Below the pieces are notes generated by a model. The model did not search any database. It had not been told where the DNA came from and was given only the letters and a program-made list of their open reading frames with translations. From positions 1 to 40,550 of the forward strand of contig CAJMON010000023.1 in the NCBI GenBank assembly GCA_905214955.1: a stretch of 40,550 bases of DNA. Direction: 5' to 3'. The DNA is from an uncultured bacterium (GTDB lineage: Bacteria; Bacillota; Clostridia; Lachnospirales; Lachnospiraceae). Made by a program: the position numbers and the translations under genes. Of this stretch, positions 31,809 through 40,550 are shown piece by piece (the first letter of the stretch is position 1; each line of letters begins with the position of its first letter).

Positions 31809-33164
31809 ATGGAAAAAAATCTTACCACCGGCAGTGTCTTTAAAAACCTTCTGTTTTTTTCGCTGCCCTATCTGCTGTCCTATTTTCTCCAGACCCTTTA
31901 CGGCATGGCGGATCTGTTCATCATCGGCCAGTTTGAAGGTGTCTCCAGCACTACCGCCATCTCCATCGGTTCTCAGGTCATGCACATGCTCACCGTGATG
32001 ATTGTGGGACTTGCCATGGGCTCCACCGTCCTCATTGGACAGGCCGTGGGCGCGGGAGACAAGAAAAAATCTGCTTCTGCCATTGGAAATACCGCCGTGC
32101 TGTTTCTGGGGCTTTCCGTGGTGCTCGCAGGTCTCCTGCTTCTGGCAGTCCGCCCCATCACTGCCGTTATGTCCACTCCCGCAGAAGCTGTGGAGGGCAC
32201 AGTGCGTTACCTTACCATCTGCTTTATCGGCATTCCCTTTGTCACTGCCTATAATGTCCTCAGCTCCATCTTTCGGGGACTGGGGGACAGCAAAAGTCCC
32301 ATGTATTTTATCGCTGCCGCCTGCGCCGCCAACATTGTACTGGACCTGATCTTTATGGGGCCGCTTCACTTAGGGCCTTCCGGCGCTGCTCTTGGCACCA
32401 CCATCTCTCAGGCTTTCAGTGTCTTGCTCGCCCTGCTTATGATCCGGAAACACAAAAACGGACTGACCCTCACTTCCCGTGATTTCCGGCCAGCCCGTCC
32501 TATTCTTGGACGCATCCTCAGCGTGGGTGTTCCCATTGCCCTCCAGGATGGATTTATTCAGATTTCTTTTATTCTTATTACCATCATTGCCAACCGGCGC
32601 GGCTTAAACGATGCGGCCGCTGTGGGCATTGTGGAGAAGGTCATCAGCTTTCTGTTTCTAGTGCCTTCTTCTATGCTCTCTGCCGTCTCTGCCCTGGCTG
32701 CCCAGAACATCGGCGCTGGAAAGCAGGGCCGCGCAAAAGCAACGCTGAAATATGCCATCTGCATTGCCGTTGGTTTCGGTGCTGTCTGCACCCTTGTCAT
32801 CCAGGTGACCGCACCTGCCGTGGTGACCCTGTTTACGGATGCTTCTACTGCAGACGGTGCTGCCGTGGTACGTCTTGGAAGCCAGTATATGCGGGGCTAT
32901 GTTCTGGACTGCCTCTTCGCTGGCATCCATTTCTGCTTCTGCGGCTACTTCTGTGCCATTGGAAAATCCGTCATCTCTTTTTTCCAGAATCTAATGTCCA
33001 TTCTCCTAGTGCGCGTTCCTGGCGCCTGGCTGGCTTCCACCCTGTTTCCAGACACGCTTCTGCCCATGGGACTGGCCACTGCTGCCGGATCTTTGCTGTC
33101 CGTCTTTATCTGCGTGACTGCTTTTCTTCTCCTTTCCAGGAAAGAAAAACCGGCAGCTGCCTGA
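31809..33164 (+). CDS. MATE-family multidrug/cation exporter
   Basis: 451-aa membrane protein with about twelve hydrophobic segments in two related halves. Seen: LPYLLSYFLQTLYGMADLFIIGQF at the N-terminus and VPIALQDGFIQISFILITIIAN opening the second half, both typical of NorM/DinF-like MATE transporters; also AVGAGDKKKS and NIGAGKQGRAK loops. Exports drugs or other organic cations using a Na+ or H+ gradient. GAGGT precedes the ATG. The MerR-type promoter suggests induction by its substrate. Confidence 0.92.
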   Translation: MEKNLTTGSVFKNLLFFSLPYLLSYFLQTLYGMADLFIIGQFEGVSSTTAISIGSQVMHMLTVMIVGLAMGSTVLIGQAVGAGDKKKSASAIGNTAVLFLGLSVVLAGLLLLAVRPITAVMSTPAEAVEGTVRYLTICFIGIPFVTAYNVLSSIFRGLGDSKSPMYFIAAACAANIVLDLIFMGPLHLGPSGAALGTTISQAFSVLLALLMIRKHKNGLTLTSRDFRPARPILGRILSVGVPIALQDGFIQISFILITIIANRRGLNDAAAVGIVEKVISFLFLVPSSMLSAVSALAAQNIGAGKQGRAKATLKYAICIAVGFGAVCTLVIQVTAPAVVTLFTDASTADGAAVVRLGSQYMRGYVLDCLFAGIHFCFCGYFCAIGKSVISFFQNLMSILLVRVPGAWLASTLFPDTLLPMGLATAAGSLLSVFICVTAFLLLSRKEKPAAA

Positions 33165-33171
33165 CAAAAGC

Positions 33172-34293
33172 TTACGCTTCCGGAACCAGATTTACAATGA
33201 GATATTCACAGTGTTTTTCTGTCCGGATGGGAAATCCCCATCCAGCAATGCCTGATGTTACCAGAGCCTGCATGGTGTCCATCTGCCGGTATCCATAATT
33301 CATATCATCAAAATGAAACAGGGATGCAAACAGTCCAAGGGGCCAGATCTGCCCGGCATGAGTATGGCCAGACACAATCAGACCGCCGCCTGCCTGCTGT
33401 ACCTTTTCGTATTCTGTAGGCTGATGATCCAAGATAATCCAGAATTTTTCTGGATCTTGTCCTTCTGTCAGTTCTGAAATCTCTTTTCTGCCGTTTCGTT
33501 CTCCCTTGTCTCCTCTTCCAATGAGAAGCAGTTCTCCATTGATTTCCGCTCTGTCATCTTCCAGAATGATGATGCCGGACTGGCGGATGGTTTCTGCCAG
33601 CTCCTCTGCAGTATAATTGGGCGTGGTGGTATAGGCGTTCTTGTCATGATTTCCATAGACATAAAAGATACCGTACTTGCTGGTCATGCTTCCCAGAATG
33701 GAAAAGGCTTCTTCCATCTCTTCTCTGGTGGTTCTCTCGTCCACAATGTCTCCATCAAGAATCACAAAATCCGGATTTTCAGCCTCAATCCGGGATATGG
33801 CTTTCTGAAGCTGTTCTCCATTCAGACTGATACCGTAATGAAGATCAGAAACAACCGCCATCCGGTAACCTTCTTTTTGTATCGTTTTCCCCGTTTCCAC
33901 AGTGTACTCTGTCTCTCTCACATGGTACATATTATAATATCCATAAGAAATCACGGCAGCTGTCAGCACCACTGCACAGATTCCGCTTTTGTACAGCACC
34001 TGCATAGCTTTTGGCCGTTCTTTTCCTTTCCGGATACGGTCATAGAGCCAGAAACACAGTTCCCCAAGCAGCAGAAACACTGCAAAATGCAGCAGCACCA
34101 GAAACCAAGTGCCATAAAACCGAAATGCCGGCAGCACCAGCACAGCCATTCCAGCTGCCGCTGCCAGTCTCTGCATTCCCCTTTTCAGCCGGGTTCCTGT
34201 AAAATACTGAATTCCCTTATAAATTTTCCAGTACAGAAAAACCGCTGTAAGAACCACTGCCAGCAACGGCAGTACGATCCAGACAAAAAACAT
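33172..34293 (-). CDS. Membrane-anchored metallophosphoesterase (YkuE-like)
   Basis: 373 aa. Four hydrophobic segments in the first 125 residues, then a calcineurin-like phosphoesterase domain with all metal-binding motifs: SDLHYG, DGDIVDE, GNHDK, LDHQP and GHTHAGQIWP. The order matches YaeI/YkuE-type enzymes, thought to act on lipid-linked phosphates; the substrate is not certain. GGAGGA lies just before the ATG. Converges on the MATE gene with 7 bp between stops. Confidence 0.88.
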   Translation of the reverse strand: MFFVWIVLPLLAVVLTAVFLYWKIYKGIQYFTGTRLKRGMQRLAAAAGMAVLVLPAFRFYGTWFLVLLHFAVFLLLGELCFWLYDRIRKGKERPKAMQVLYKSGICAVVLTAAVISYGYYNMYHVRETEYTVETGKTIQKEGYRMAVVSDLHYGISLNGEQLQKAISRIEAENPDFVILDGDIVDERTTREEMEEAFSILGSMTSKYGIFYVYGNHDKNAYTTTPNYTAEELAETIRQSGIIILEDDRAEINGELLLIGRGDKGERNGRKEISELTEGQDPEKFWIILDHQPTEYEKVQQAGGGLIVSGHTHAGQIWPLGLFASLFHFDDMNYGYRQMDTMQALVTSGIAGWGFPIRTEKHCEYLIVNLVPEA

Positions 34294-34347
34294 GGACTCC
34301 TCCTTTACTGCCAGGCTTCTGGCAATTTTCTTTTTATTTTTCCCAGT

Positions 34348-34470
34348 CTAACAGATTTTATGATACCTGTAACCACGCAGATCCAGCTGCCGCTGATAAA
34401 TCTCCCTGTCTTCCTCTTTGAATACATTAAACACCACCTGCTTCCCGCTTCCTTCCAGGTTCTGTTTCAT
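34348..34470 (-). CDS. Small hypothetical protein
   Basis: 40 codons: starts MKQNLEGSGKQVVF, ends LDLRGYRYHKIC. Mixed charged and hydrophobic composition and normal codon use make it look coding. The frame is open upstream to near the stop of the MATE gene, so it could also be the tail of a lost gene. A weak GGA lies 9 bp before the ATG. Not recognised. It sits 34 bp downstream of the MATE gene on the same strand. Confidence 0.45.
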   Translation of the reverse strand: MKQNLEGSGKQVVFNVFKEEDREIYQRQLDLRGYRYHKIC

Positions 34471-34504
34471 GTATGGATTTCCGTGCTCTGGACCTGCTTA
34501 TCTA

Positions 34505-35854
34505 TTAATGCGTCAGGTCTTTCACCCACTTGTATTTTCGGAAATGATAAAGCACCCACGGCAGTTTTCCCACCTCATCAATGCAGGTGCAGGCATACAC
34601 CACCACTACCGGCCAGTGAAAATAATAGGTTCCAGCCATAGCCAGCGGAATGGCCAGACACCACATACACACTGCGAGGCTGTACATATCAAACAAGGTA
34701 TCCCCTCCTGCACCGAAAATACCATTGATGGTCACATCGTTGATGGCGCGGCCGATCATATAGACTGCAATGACAGCAAACATTCCTTTCAGATAGGTAG
34801 TCGCCTGAGGGGTCAGCTTGACAAAATGCAGAATAATGGGTGCTGCGATAATCATCAGAATCGCTGCCGCCGCTCCACACACACAGGAAATCTTCATAAG
34901 ACGGATTCCATACTTCTTTCCTCTTTCCAGATTTCCAGCTCCCAGCTCATTTCCTACCATGATTCCGGCTGCACCGGAAATACCCGCGCTGAAACAGCAG
35001 ACCATATCTCTCACCACAGCTGCCACGGAGTTTGCCGCTGCTGCATCCGCTCCAAGATGTCCCATAAAGGTAGAATAAGAAGTAAATCCGATTCCCCAGA
35101 ACAAGCTGGCTCCCAGAATGGGCATTCCACATTTAGAAAAGTCTTTGGAAAGTTCCTTGTTTCTGTAAAACAGGAATTTCATCTGGGGATGGATGTACCC
35201 CTTCCGGTAAGAAATGATCACAGAGCAGGTCAGCTCGATGATTCTGGCCAACAGAGTAGCCAGCGCCGCACCCTGCACACCCATGGAGGGGATTCCAAAG
35301 GTTCCATAAATAAAAATGGCATTGAGCACAATGTTGATACACACTGTGGCAGAGCTGACCGCCGCCGTTGTCTTTGCATGTCCGCTGACTTTCATGATAA
35401 TCAGATAACACTGGGAAATTCCGGTGAGCAAATAGGAAAAACCGGCAATCCGCAGATAGTTTACACCGTATTCCACCAGCACACTTTCGTTGGTAAAAAT
35501 CAACATCAGATATTTTCCGCCAAAAACACAGGCAGCAAAAAATGCCACGGACACCAGTCCACAAAGCCGCAGTGCCATACAGAAAATTTCATCCAGTGTC
35601 TTCACATCCCCTTTTCCCCAATACTGGGAACCCAGAATGCTTAAGCTTGCTGTTGCTGCTGACAGAAACATGTTCTGAACAAATTGGATCTGAGTAGCCA
35701 AAGATACCGCAGACATGTAGTTCTGATCCATTCCCCCAAGCATAAATGCATCTGCCACTGCAACCAGTGCCAACATTAAATTCTGCAGAACAATGGGAAC
35801 CATCAACCCCCAGAGTTTCTGATAAAATGGTTTATCATAGTTTCTTTTGTTCAT
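34505..35854 (-). CDS. MATE-family efflux transporter 2
   Basis: 449 aa with about twelve hydrophobic segments. Seen: LWGLMVPIVLQNLMLALVAVADAFMLG at the N-terminus and GMPILGASLFWGIGFTSYSTFMG opening the second half, plus NELGAGNLERGKKY. It belongs to the same superfamily as the 31809-33164 exporter, but is not a recent duplicate by eye. The start ATG at 35854 follows AAAAGGA; the frame extends to 35947 with a charged stretch unlike MATE N-termini. Substrate unknown. Confidence 0.92.
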   Translation of the reverse strand: MNKRNYDKPFYQKLWGLMVPIVLQNLMLALVAVADAFMLGGMDQNYMSAVSLATQIQFVQNMFLSAATASLSILGSQYWGKGDVKTLDEIFCMALRLCGLVSVAFFAACVFGGKYLMLIFTNESVLVEYGVNYLRIAGFSYLLTGISQCYLIIMKVSGHAKTTAAVSSATVCINIVLNAIFIYGTFGIPSMGVQGAALATLLARIIELTCSVIISYRKGYIHPQMKFLFYRNKELSKDFSKCGMPILGASLFWGIGFTSYSTFMGHLGADAAAANSVAAVVRDMVCCFSAGISGAAGIMVGNELGAGNLERGKKYGIRLMKISCVCGAAAAILMIIAAPIILHFVKLTPQATTYLKGMFAVIAVYMIGRAINDVTINGIFGAGGDTLFDMYSLAVCMWCLAIPLAMAGTYYFHWPVVVVYACTCIDEVGKLPWVLYHFRKYKWVKDLTH

Positions 35855-36055
35855 ATTTTTTCCTTTTCCCCCTGTTTCTCTTTTCTTTTTTACATCTAAA
35901 AAATTGACGGCATCAGGAGCGGAGCCAGCGTTTCTCGGATTTTTCATACCTCGATAGGTTTTGGAATATGCCCATTCATTCCCGTCTATCCCTTATAAGA
36001 GCCTCTTACCTATCCACTGCCCTGCCTGTCCTGCTTCCTTTTTTCCAATATATTG

Positions 36056-36064
36056 AATATAACA
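36056..36064 (-). promoter_or_regulatory. Possible extended -10 promoter of MATE 2
   Basis: Minus strand TGTTATATT gives TGn-TATATT, about 200 bp before the gene. The leader in between (35855-36055) contains an open reading stretch (MKNPRNAGSAPD...) in frame with the transporter and no structure I recognise. Confidence 0.35.
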
Positions 36065-36112
36065 CATTACAGTCATTTTTCCCACTCTGGATTGGTGCTT
36101 TATTTTCTTCTC

Positions 36113-36156
36113 AAAAAAGGGATGTAAAAAAACTCAATTAAGTTTTTTTACATCCC
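36113..36156 (-). terminator. Terminator after the GH127 gene
   Basis: GGGATGTAAAAAAACT (36119-36134) and AGTTTTTTTACATCCC (36141-36156) form a perfect 16-bp stem with a 6-nt loop. On the minus strand it is followed by TTTTTT. Confidence 0.88.
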
Positions 36157-36191
36157 CCTATTTCTTTTAGGGACTTATTTCACATCCCCTT

Positions 36192-38195
36192 TTATATCCT
36201 TACCCACACCTCCATCTCGTTCTCTCCGCGATTCGCCCACGTGTAGTAGGGAATAAATTTCAGCTTCACTGGCTGTTTTTCTTTCTTTTTATAAATATGA
36301 TACAGCGCACCTTCTGTTTTTGCCGTATCCACCACTCGATATCCTTCCATCTCCACTTCTTTTACCGGAATGCCGCAGATTTCGCCATCCACAACCTCGG
36401 CTTTGGCATCTGGATCAATTTTCAGCAGATGCAGGTTTTTTCCATTATCTGCTTCTTCCAGGCAATAAACAATGGGTCCGCGCATCAAGGCTGCTTTTCC
36501 GGCATCTTCCCGGACTTTCTCATCTGCTTCCATCAGACGCACCGGCATGGAAAAATGAAGCTTCAGCACATCTTTTTCTCCCCACGGTTTCTTCAGATAT
36601 AGATAACCGTCCTTCACCATCATTTCTCCTGCATCGGCTCCATCTATGGTATATCCGTCACACCAGTCCGGGATACGCAAAGCCAGTACAAACGGGGTAT
36701 CCTGTGCGTTCACCGAAATTTCCACTTCCCCATTCCACGGCATTTCCGAAGCAAGTTCCACCTGCACTTCCTTTTCACCGATCTTTTTTGTCAGCGTGCT
36801 GCCCATATAGAGATGAACAAACAGCGTATCCTCATTCTCCGTAAATCCATACGCTCCGATGGAACTGATCAGACGTGCCAGGTTAGGCGGGCAGCAGGCG
36901 CAGCCGAACCATTTCTGGCGCACCGGCTTTACATGAAATTTTCTTTCATCTTTGTGGCACGCTTCCGGTACTACTTCCAGCGGATTCACATAGAAGAAAC
37001 TCTTTCCATCCAGTGCCATGCCGCTTAAAATGCCATTGTACAACGCCCTTTCCATCACATTGGCATATCTGCCATCCGGGTGAATCTCCAGCATTCTCCG
37101 TGCAAAAAATACCAGCCCGATGGAGGCGCAGGTTTCTGCATACGCAGTATCATTGGGCAGATCATAGGGATACGAAAATGATTCCCCGATACGGGTTGCT
37201 CCAATTCCTCCGGTAATGTACATTTTTTCTTTCGCAATGCTGTCCCAAAGCTTCTTGCAGGAAGCATACAGGGTTTCGTCTCCGGTAATTCTGGCAATGT
37301 CTGCCATACCGGAATACAGGTATACGGCCCGCACCGAATGTCCCACCGCTTCCTCCTGCTGCCGTACCGGCAGATGGGCCTGATTGTAGGCATATCGAAG
37401 ATCTTCTTCGTGTCCTTTTTTCACCTCTTCCGGATGTTCTTTGTCGAAATAATAAGGCCGTTTTCCCCGTTCCTCAATAAAATATTTACTGAGCTCCAGA
37501 TACCGCTGTTCTCCGGTCACATCATATAAACGTACCAAAGCCATTTCGGCAATCTCATGGCCCGGATACCCTTTCTTTTTTCCTTCTTCTGTTCCAAAAC
37601 GGGCGGCTGCATAATCTGCAAAACGGGCAGCTGCCTTTAACAATTTATCTTTTCCGGTAGCCTCATAATAAGCCACGGCACCCTCAATTAAGTGTCCCAT
37701 GCAGTAAAGCTCATGATGATCCCGTAGGTTGGTAAAAATTTTATTTTTTCCATTGATAATGTAATAGGTATCCAGATATCCATCCTCCTGCTGAGCCGCA
37801 CATACCAGATCAATGGCCCCGTCTGCAATCCGCTCCAGTTCCGGATCTGGATGCTGGTTCAAAGAATATCCTACGGCTTCGATCCATTTAGAAAAATCGC
37901 TGTCCTGAAAAACACACCCATAAAACCGGTCTTCCAGAGAATCCAGCTCTTCCGATAAAGTCTCAAATCCCTGAAATGCTGCTCCCAGTTCTCTCCGCTC
38001 CTGATTCTTTTTTGCTGCTACTCTGAAATTTCTCATAGCATAACTTGGAGCTGCCCCCTCTACCCTGTCATTTAATGCTTCCCACTGATAGGGAATCACT
38101 TCTTTTCGTACCAGTTCCATTTCCTGTTTCCAGAACGCATCGCTGACCTGCACGCTGCGCAGTGATAAGGGCTGAGAATACATTTTTTTATCCAT
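36192..38195 (-). CDS. GH127 beta-L-arabinofuranosidase (DUF1680)
   Basis: 667-aa cytoplasmic retaining glycosidase that removes beta-L-arabinofuranose, for example from hydroxyproline-linked or arabinan chains. Compared with Bifidobacterium HypBA1: GES (acid/base Glu), then exactly 16 residues on AETC (zinc-binding Glu and Cys), then CACCPPN (zinc ligand and nucleophile cysteines). All key residues are therefore present. The ATG at 38195 follows GGAGG by 8 bp; the frame opens with TTG two codons earlier. Divergent from an AraC regulator that probably controls it. Ends at a strong terminator, so monocistronic. Confidence 0.92.
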   Translation of the reverse strand: MDKKMYSQPLSLRSVQVSDAFWKQEMELVRKEVIPYQWEALNDRVEGAAPSYAMRNFRVAAKKNQERRELGAAFQGFETLSEELDSLEDRFYGCVFQDSDFSKWIEAVGYSLNQHPDPELERIADGAIDLVCAAQQEDGYLDTYYIINGKNKIFTNLRDHHELYCMGHLIEGAVAYYEATGKDKLLKAAARFADYAAARFGTEEGKKKGYPGHEIAEMALVRLYDVTGEQRYLELSKYFIEERGKRPYYFDKEHPEEVKKGHEEDLRYAYNQAHLPVRQQEEAVGHSVRAVYLYSGMADIARITGDETLYASCKKLWDSIAKEKMYITGGIGATRIGESFSYPYDLPNDTAYAETCASIGLVFFARRMLEIHPDGRYANVMERALYNGILSGMALDGKSFFYVNPLEVVPEACHKDERKFHVKPVRQKWFGCACCPPNLARLISSIGAYGFTENEDTLFVHLYMGSTLTKKIGEKEVQVELASEMPWNGEVEISVNAQDTPFVLALRIPDWCDGYTIDGADAGEMMVKDGYLYLKKPWGEKDVLKLHFSMPVRLMEADEKVREDAGKAALMRGPIVYCLEEADNGKNLHLLKIDPDAKAEVVDGEICGIPVKEVEMEGYRVVDTAKTEGALYHIYKKKEKQPVKLKFIPYYTWANRGENEMEVWVRI

Positions 38196-38305
38196 TTGCA
38201 ATACCTCCCGTTTGCGTTTATACTTATTGATATCTTAATCTATCTTTGATTTTTATAACATTGCCCATATGGAAAATGACATGTATGAATTGGAAAGGCG
38301 CTACC

Positions 38306-39157
38306 ATGGTACTTCTTGAAAAAATGAAAATGCACACGGTCACCCGCGGAAATTATGTCACCTCTGTCAACGGCATGATCCATCCGAACCGAATTATGAA
38401 AGAGCATGATTTTTTGTATATGCTGGATGGAAACTGGGAAATCTTTGAAGACGGTGTTCCCTATCTGATGACGACCGATGATCTGTTAATTCTGCCAGCC
38501 GGGCGGCATCACTATGGAAAGAAGATGTGCAATCCAGGAAACCGCCACATGTATATTCATGTTCTCCCTACAGAAATTGAAAACTTTTTTAACACTTCCC
38601 AGCTCAAAACTGATATGAAATATACTCCAGCATCTGCTTCGGATATGTTTTCCTGTCCAAGCCTGCTGCACTGTCAGGCTGCTACCCGTATCCGCCAGTA
38701 TTTTCAGGAAATCATATCTGTTTCCTGGAACCAGACACCAGAACGGGAAAACCGGCTTTCTCTGCTTTTTTCTCTCCTTCTGTGCGAACTTTCCCAGCTG
38801 GAAGCACAAAAAAGCAGCCAGATACTCTCCGATCCTATGATTGAAGAAATTATCCAGCTGATTCATTCTACACCGCAGACATTTTTTACTGCTGCTGAAA
38901 TAGCCTCCCAGTATTATATCTGCCCACGCACGTTAAATAATCGCTTTCACAAAAGCTGTGGAAAAACATTTCCGGCATTCCAGATGGAAACCAAGCTGGA
39001 AATGGTCCGCCAGTTTCTCTTGTCCCAGCCTGATACCAAACTGCGTGAAGCCGCCGTCAACTATGGATTCTATGACGAATTTCACCTAAGCAAAGCTTTC
39101 AAAAAACAATTCGGCCTGTCTCCATCTCAATACCGGCAGATTTATCAAGCTTTTTAA
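38306..39157 (+). CDS. AraC-family regulator, probable controller of GH127
   Basis: 283 aa. N-terminal cupin-like sensor (DFLYMLDGNWEIFEDGVPYLM, then DLLILPAGRHHYG), typical of sugar-responsive AraC proteins, and a C-terminal double helix-turn-helix (AAEIASQYYICPRTLNNRF; LREAAVNYGFYDEFHLSKAFKKQFG, ending SPSQYRQ). The ATG at 38306 follows AAGG by about 7 bp; a frame from 38246 has no ribosome site. It is transcribed away from the arabinofuranosidase gene, with 110 bp between starts, the usual arrangement for a local activator. Sugar ligand inferred, not seen. Confidence 0.9.
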   Translation: MVLLEKMKMHTVTRGNYVTSVNGMIHPNRIMKEHDFLYMLDGNWEIFEDGVPYLMTTDDLLILPAGRHHYGKKMCNPGNRHMYIHVLPTEIENFFNTSQLKTDMKYTPASASDMFSCPSLLHCQAATRIRQYFQEIISVSWNQTPERENRLSLLFSLLLCELSQLEAQKSSQILSDPMIEEIIQLIHSTPQTFFTAAEIASQYYICPRTLNNRFHKSCGKTFPAFQMETKLEMVRQFLLSQPDTKLREAAVNYGFYDEFHLSKAFKKQFGLSPSQYRQIYQAF

Positions 39158-39184
39158 CTGAACTATCCTTTTTCATTCCATTCC

Positions 39185-39531
39185 TCAGCTAAGAAAAACA
39201 AGTATCTGTTTGCCCTGCAAGTCTTCACGCTTTACCAATAAAACAAATAGGCCTCGCAGCAGTATTTGCTATCGTTTAGAATCGTTTTCGGGGCAGCGGT
39301 ACGCTGCTCACTTTTCAGAAACTTTGCAAGAGAAGCTTCTGAGAACGTTGTACCCACATTGGCAATCACATAAGCAACGATTCGCTCCAGCTGGCCAACA
39401 TCCCAAATTTTATTCCTTTTCTCAATATCTTTGAGCTGAACAGAGTTAAATAAATCATAAAGATATTGCTTACACGGAGCATCTGCATAACAAAGATTTG
39501 CAAGATAAAACACCAAAAACCAATAATTCAA
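39185..39531 (-). pseudogene. Remnant of a DUF4143 AAA ATPase gene
   Basis: The frame carries the DUF4143 core: SVQLKDIEKRNKIWDV, LERIVAYVIANVGTTFS and LKSEQRTAAPKTIL. The ATPase half (normally about 200 residues upstream) is absent. At YLFYW the frame hits a stop, but a shift of one base reads on as VKREDLQGKQIL, the expected continuation, before another stop at 39185. So the gene is truncated at both ends and frameshifted. Such ATPases are common in gut Firmicutes and their job is unknown. The remaining gap to 39630 holds only the terminator. Confidence 0.82.
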
Positions 39532-39581
39532 CCGTTTTCAGTGCTTTGCTGCCTCTCTTTCATTTTACAGTTACATCACAT

Positions 39582-39623
39582 AAAAAAGGATCCTTCACTC
39601 AGTAAATTTGAATGAAATGATCC
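39582..39623 (-). terminator. Terminator after the RhuM gene
   Basis: Minus strand GGATC...CATTCA pairs with TGAGTGAAGGATCC (imperfect, one bulge and one mismatch) around an 8-nt loop and is followed by TTTTTT. Confidence 0.7.
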
Positions 39624-39630
39624 CTAGTTT

Positions 39631-40539
39631 TCATGTAAATTGTACTTGGTTTGCTTTATCAACAGCCTGTTTGTGTGATATACTTCCATTCCCCTGCAAA
39701 AGCTGTTCACCGCTCATTGTCAGAATCCGATCCCGATGCTCTGCCCAGTCCCTCATTGTCATAGCCTGTTCTCGTTCTGCCTGACGTTCTGCAAAATCAA
39801 GATATCCCGATACCAGCTGTCCCATTGCGCGCAATTCTTTTTCAGATAAATAATTCTTTGCAACTACTGCTTCCTTTAATGTTGGCTGATTTCCTTTAAA
39901 AGTAGTAAGTCCCATAAATTCTTTTTCTGCATCAGCTCTGGTATAAACCACTTCTGCCGCAGTTTGTCCATGAATTGCGTAATGAATCTTGTTTTGCACT
40001 TTTTTGAAAAATGCAATGGATATTTCCGCTTTTGGGTCATAATCTATACTCGTTGCATAAATTTCCAGGACCTGACGATAAAATACTTTCTCAGATGCAC
40101 GAATATCACGGATTCTATCCAACAATTCCTTGAAATATCCACCGCCACCTAAATTTTTCAAACGATCATCATCTAAAGCAAAACCTTTTCTCATGTATTC
40201 TTTTAAAATCCCGGTTGCCCAGATTCTGAACTGTGTTCCCCGTTTTGATTTTACACGATAGCCAACAGAAATAATAACATCAAGATTGTAATAGTCTACA
40301 TTGTAAACTTTTCCATCAGTAGCAGTGTAGGCAAATTTTGCCCACACTGATTCTTTTTCTAACTCTCCCTCTTTAAAAATATTTCTGACATGTTTTCCAA
40401 TCACACTACGATCTCTCTGAAACAATTCTGCCATCTGATCAATAGACAACCAGACTGTATCACCATCAAAAGTAGTTTCAACTTTCGTCAGGCCATCCTC
40501 TGTCGTATAAATAATCATATCTGCTTTTTCTTTGTCCAT
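39631..40539 (-). CDS. RhuM-family protein
   Basis: 302 aa. Seen: TVWLSIDQMAELFQRDRSVIGKHVRNIF, a KilA/BRO-like DNA-binding N-terminus; YNLDVIISVGYRVKSKRGTQFRIWAT, the RhuM signature; and HYAIHGQTAAEVVYTRADAEKEFMGL in the C-terminal half. First described as a Salmonella pathogenicity-island gene; it is widespread, often in mobile or defence-rich regions, with no established function. The C-terminus (KANQVQFT) seems shorter than in typical members (about 330 aa), so a late truncation is possible. The start is near the window edge and its promoter lies outside. Confidence 0.85.
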   Translation of the reverse strand: MDKEKADMIIYTTEDGLTKVETTFDGDTVWLSIDQMAELFQRDRSVIGKHVRNIFKEGELEKESVWAKFAYTATDGKVYNVDYYNLDVIISVGYRVKSKRGTQFRIWATGILKEYMRKGFALDDDRLKNLGGGGYFKELLDRIRDIRASEKVFYRQVLEIYATSIDYDPKAEISIAFFKKVQNKIHYAIHGQTAAEVVYTRADAEKEFMGLTTFKGNQPTLKEAVVAKNYLSEKELRAMGQLVSGYLDFAERQAEREQAMTMRDWAEHRDRILTMSGEQLLQGNGSISHKQAVDKANQVQFT

Positions 40540-40550
40540 AAATTAATTTT

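Noticed and set aside
31788..32369. A minus-strand frame opposite the MATE gene
   Set aside because: Its low-complexity translation rich in G, H and K is the typical shadow of a membrane-protein gene on the other strand.
1..40550. CRISPR arrays, rRNA or tRNA genes, and intact insertion sequences
   Set aside because: I found no regularly spaced repeats, no tRNA-like cloverleaf and no transposase-like protein.

Overview
The window looks like a chromosome segment of an anaerobic, low-to-mid GC Firmicute of the Lachnospiraceae type (Blautia or Ruminococcus-group relatives). The basis is the DnaD/DnaI primosome pair, purine-rich AGGAGG-type ribosome sites, SigA-like promoters, yybP-ykoY and cobalamin riboswitches, a domain-permuted GH3 enzyme and many glycan-use genes. 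The genus is inferred; no rRNA or other marker is present.

Layout. 1-5.6 kb (+): murC, then a cluster of DnaA boxes in front of dnaD-dnaI (helicase loading), then prs. 5.6-8.85 kb (-): a corrinoid importer (btuF-btuC-btuD order of transcription) under a cobalamin riboswitch with its own terminator. 8.9-10.3 kb (-): a PflA-like radical SAM protein and YqeY. 10.6-12.6 kb (-): two probable Mn2+/cation exporters (YrbG-like, then GDT1-like) under a yybP-ykoY riboswitch. 12.7-15.0 kb: an RlmI-type rRNA methyltransferase, the tail of a dead GGDEF gene, and a GNAT acetyltransferase.

15.2-25.0 kb (-) is the most striking part. A consensus promoter is followed by a second, differently built cobalamin riboswitch, a terminator, and then eight tightly packed or overlapping genes: a NifH-NifD fusion, a NifK-like partner, a SAM methyltransferase, and a complete five-part SBP_bac_5-type ABC importer (two permeases, lipoprotein, two ATPases). 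The fusion keeps the NifH iron-sulfur cysteines and three P-cluster-type cysteines, but I see none of the nitrogen-fixation accessory genes. The likely reading is a nitrogenase-like reductase, made when B12 is scarce, together with the importer of its substrate, cofactor or metal. Its reaction is unknown. Upstream lies an AraC regulator overlapping a second SAM methyltransferase.

27-40.5 kb: a tRNA-dihydrouridine synthase; an esterase plus domain-permuted GH3 glycosidase operon; a MATE exporter with a MerR-type 19-bp-spacer promoter; a YkuE-like phosphoesterase; a second MATE exporter; a GH127 beta-L-arabinofuranosidase divergent from an AraC regulator; and a decayed end with a DUF4143 ATPase remnant and a RhuM-family gene.

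A hairpin-forming repeat occurs three times (about 104, 1770 and 26999), always between genes. I saw no rRNA, tRNA, CRISPR array or intact insertion sequence.
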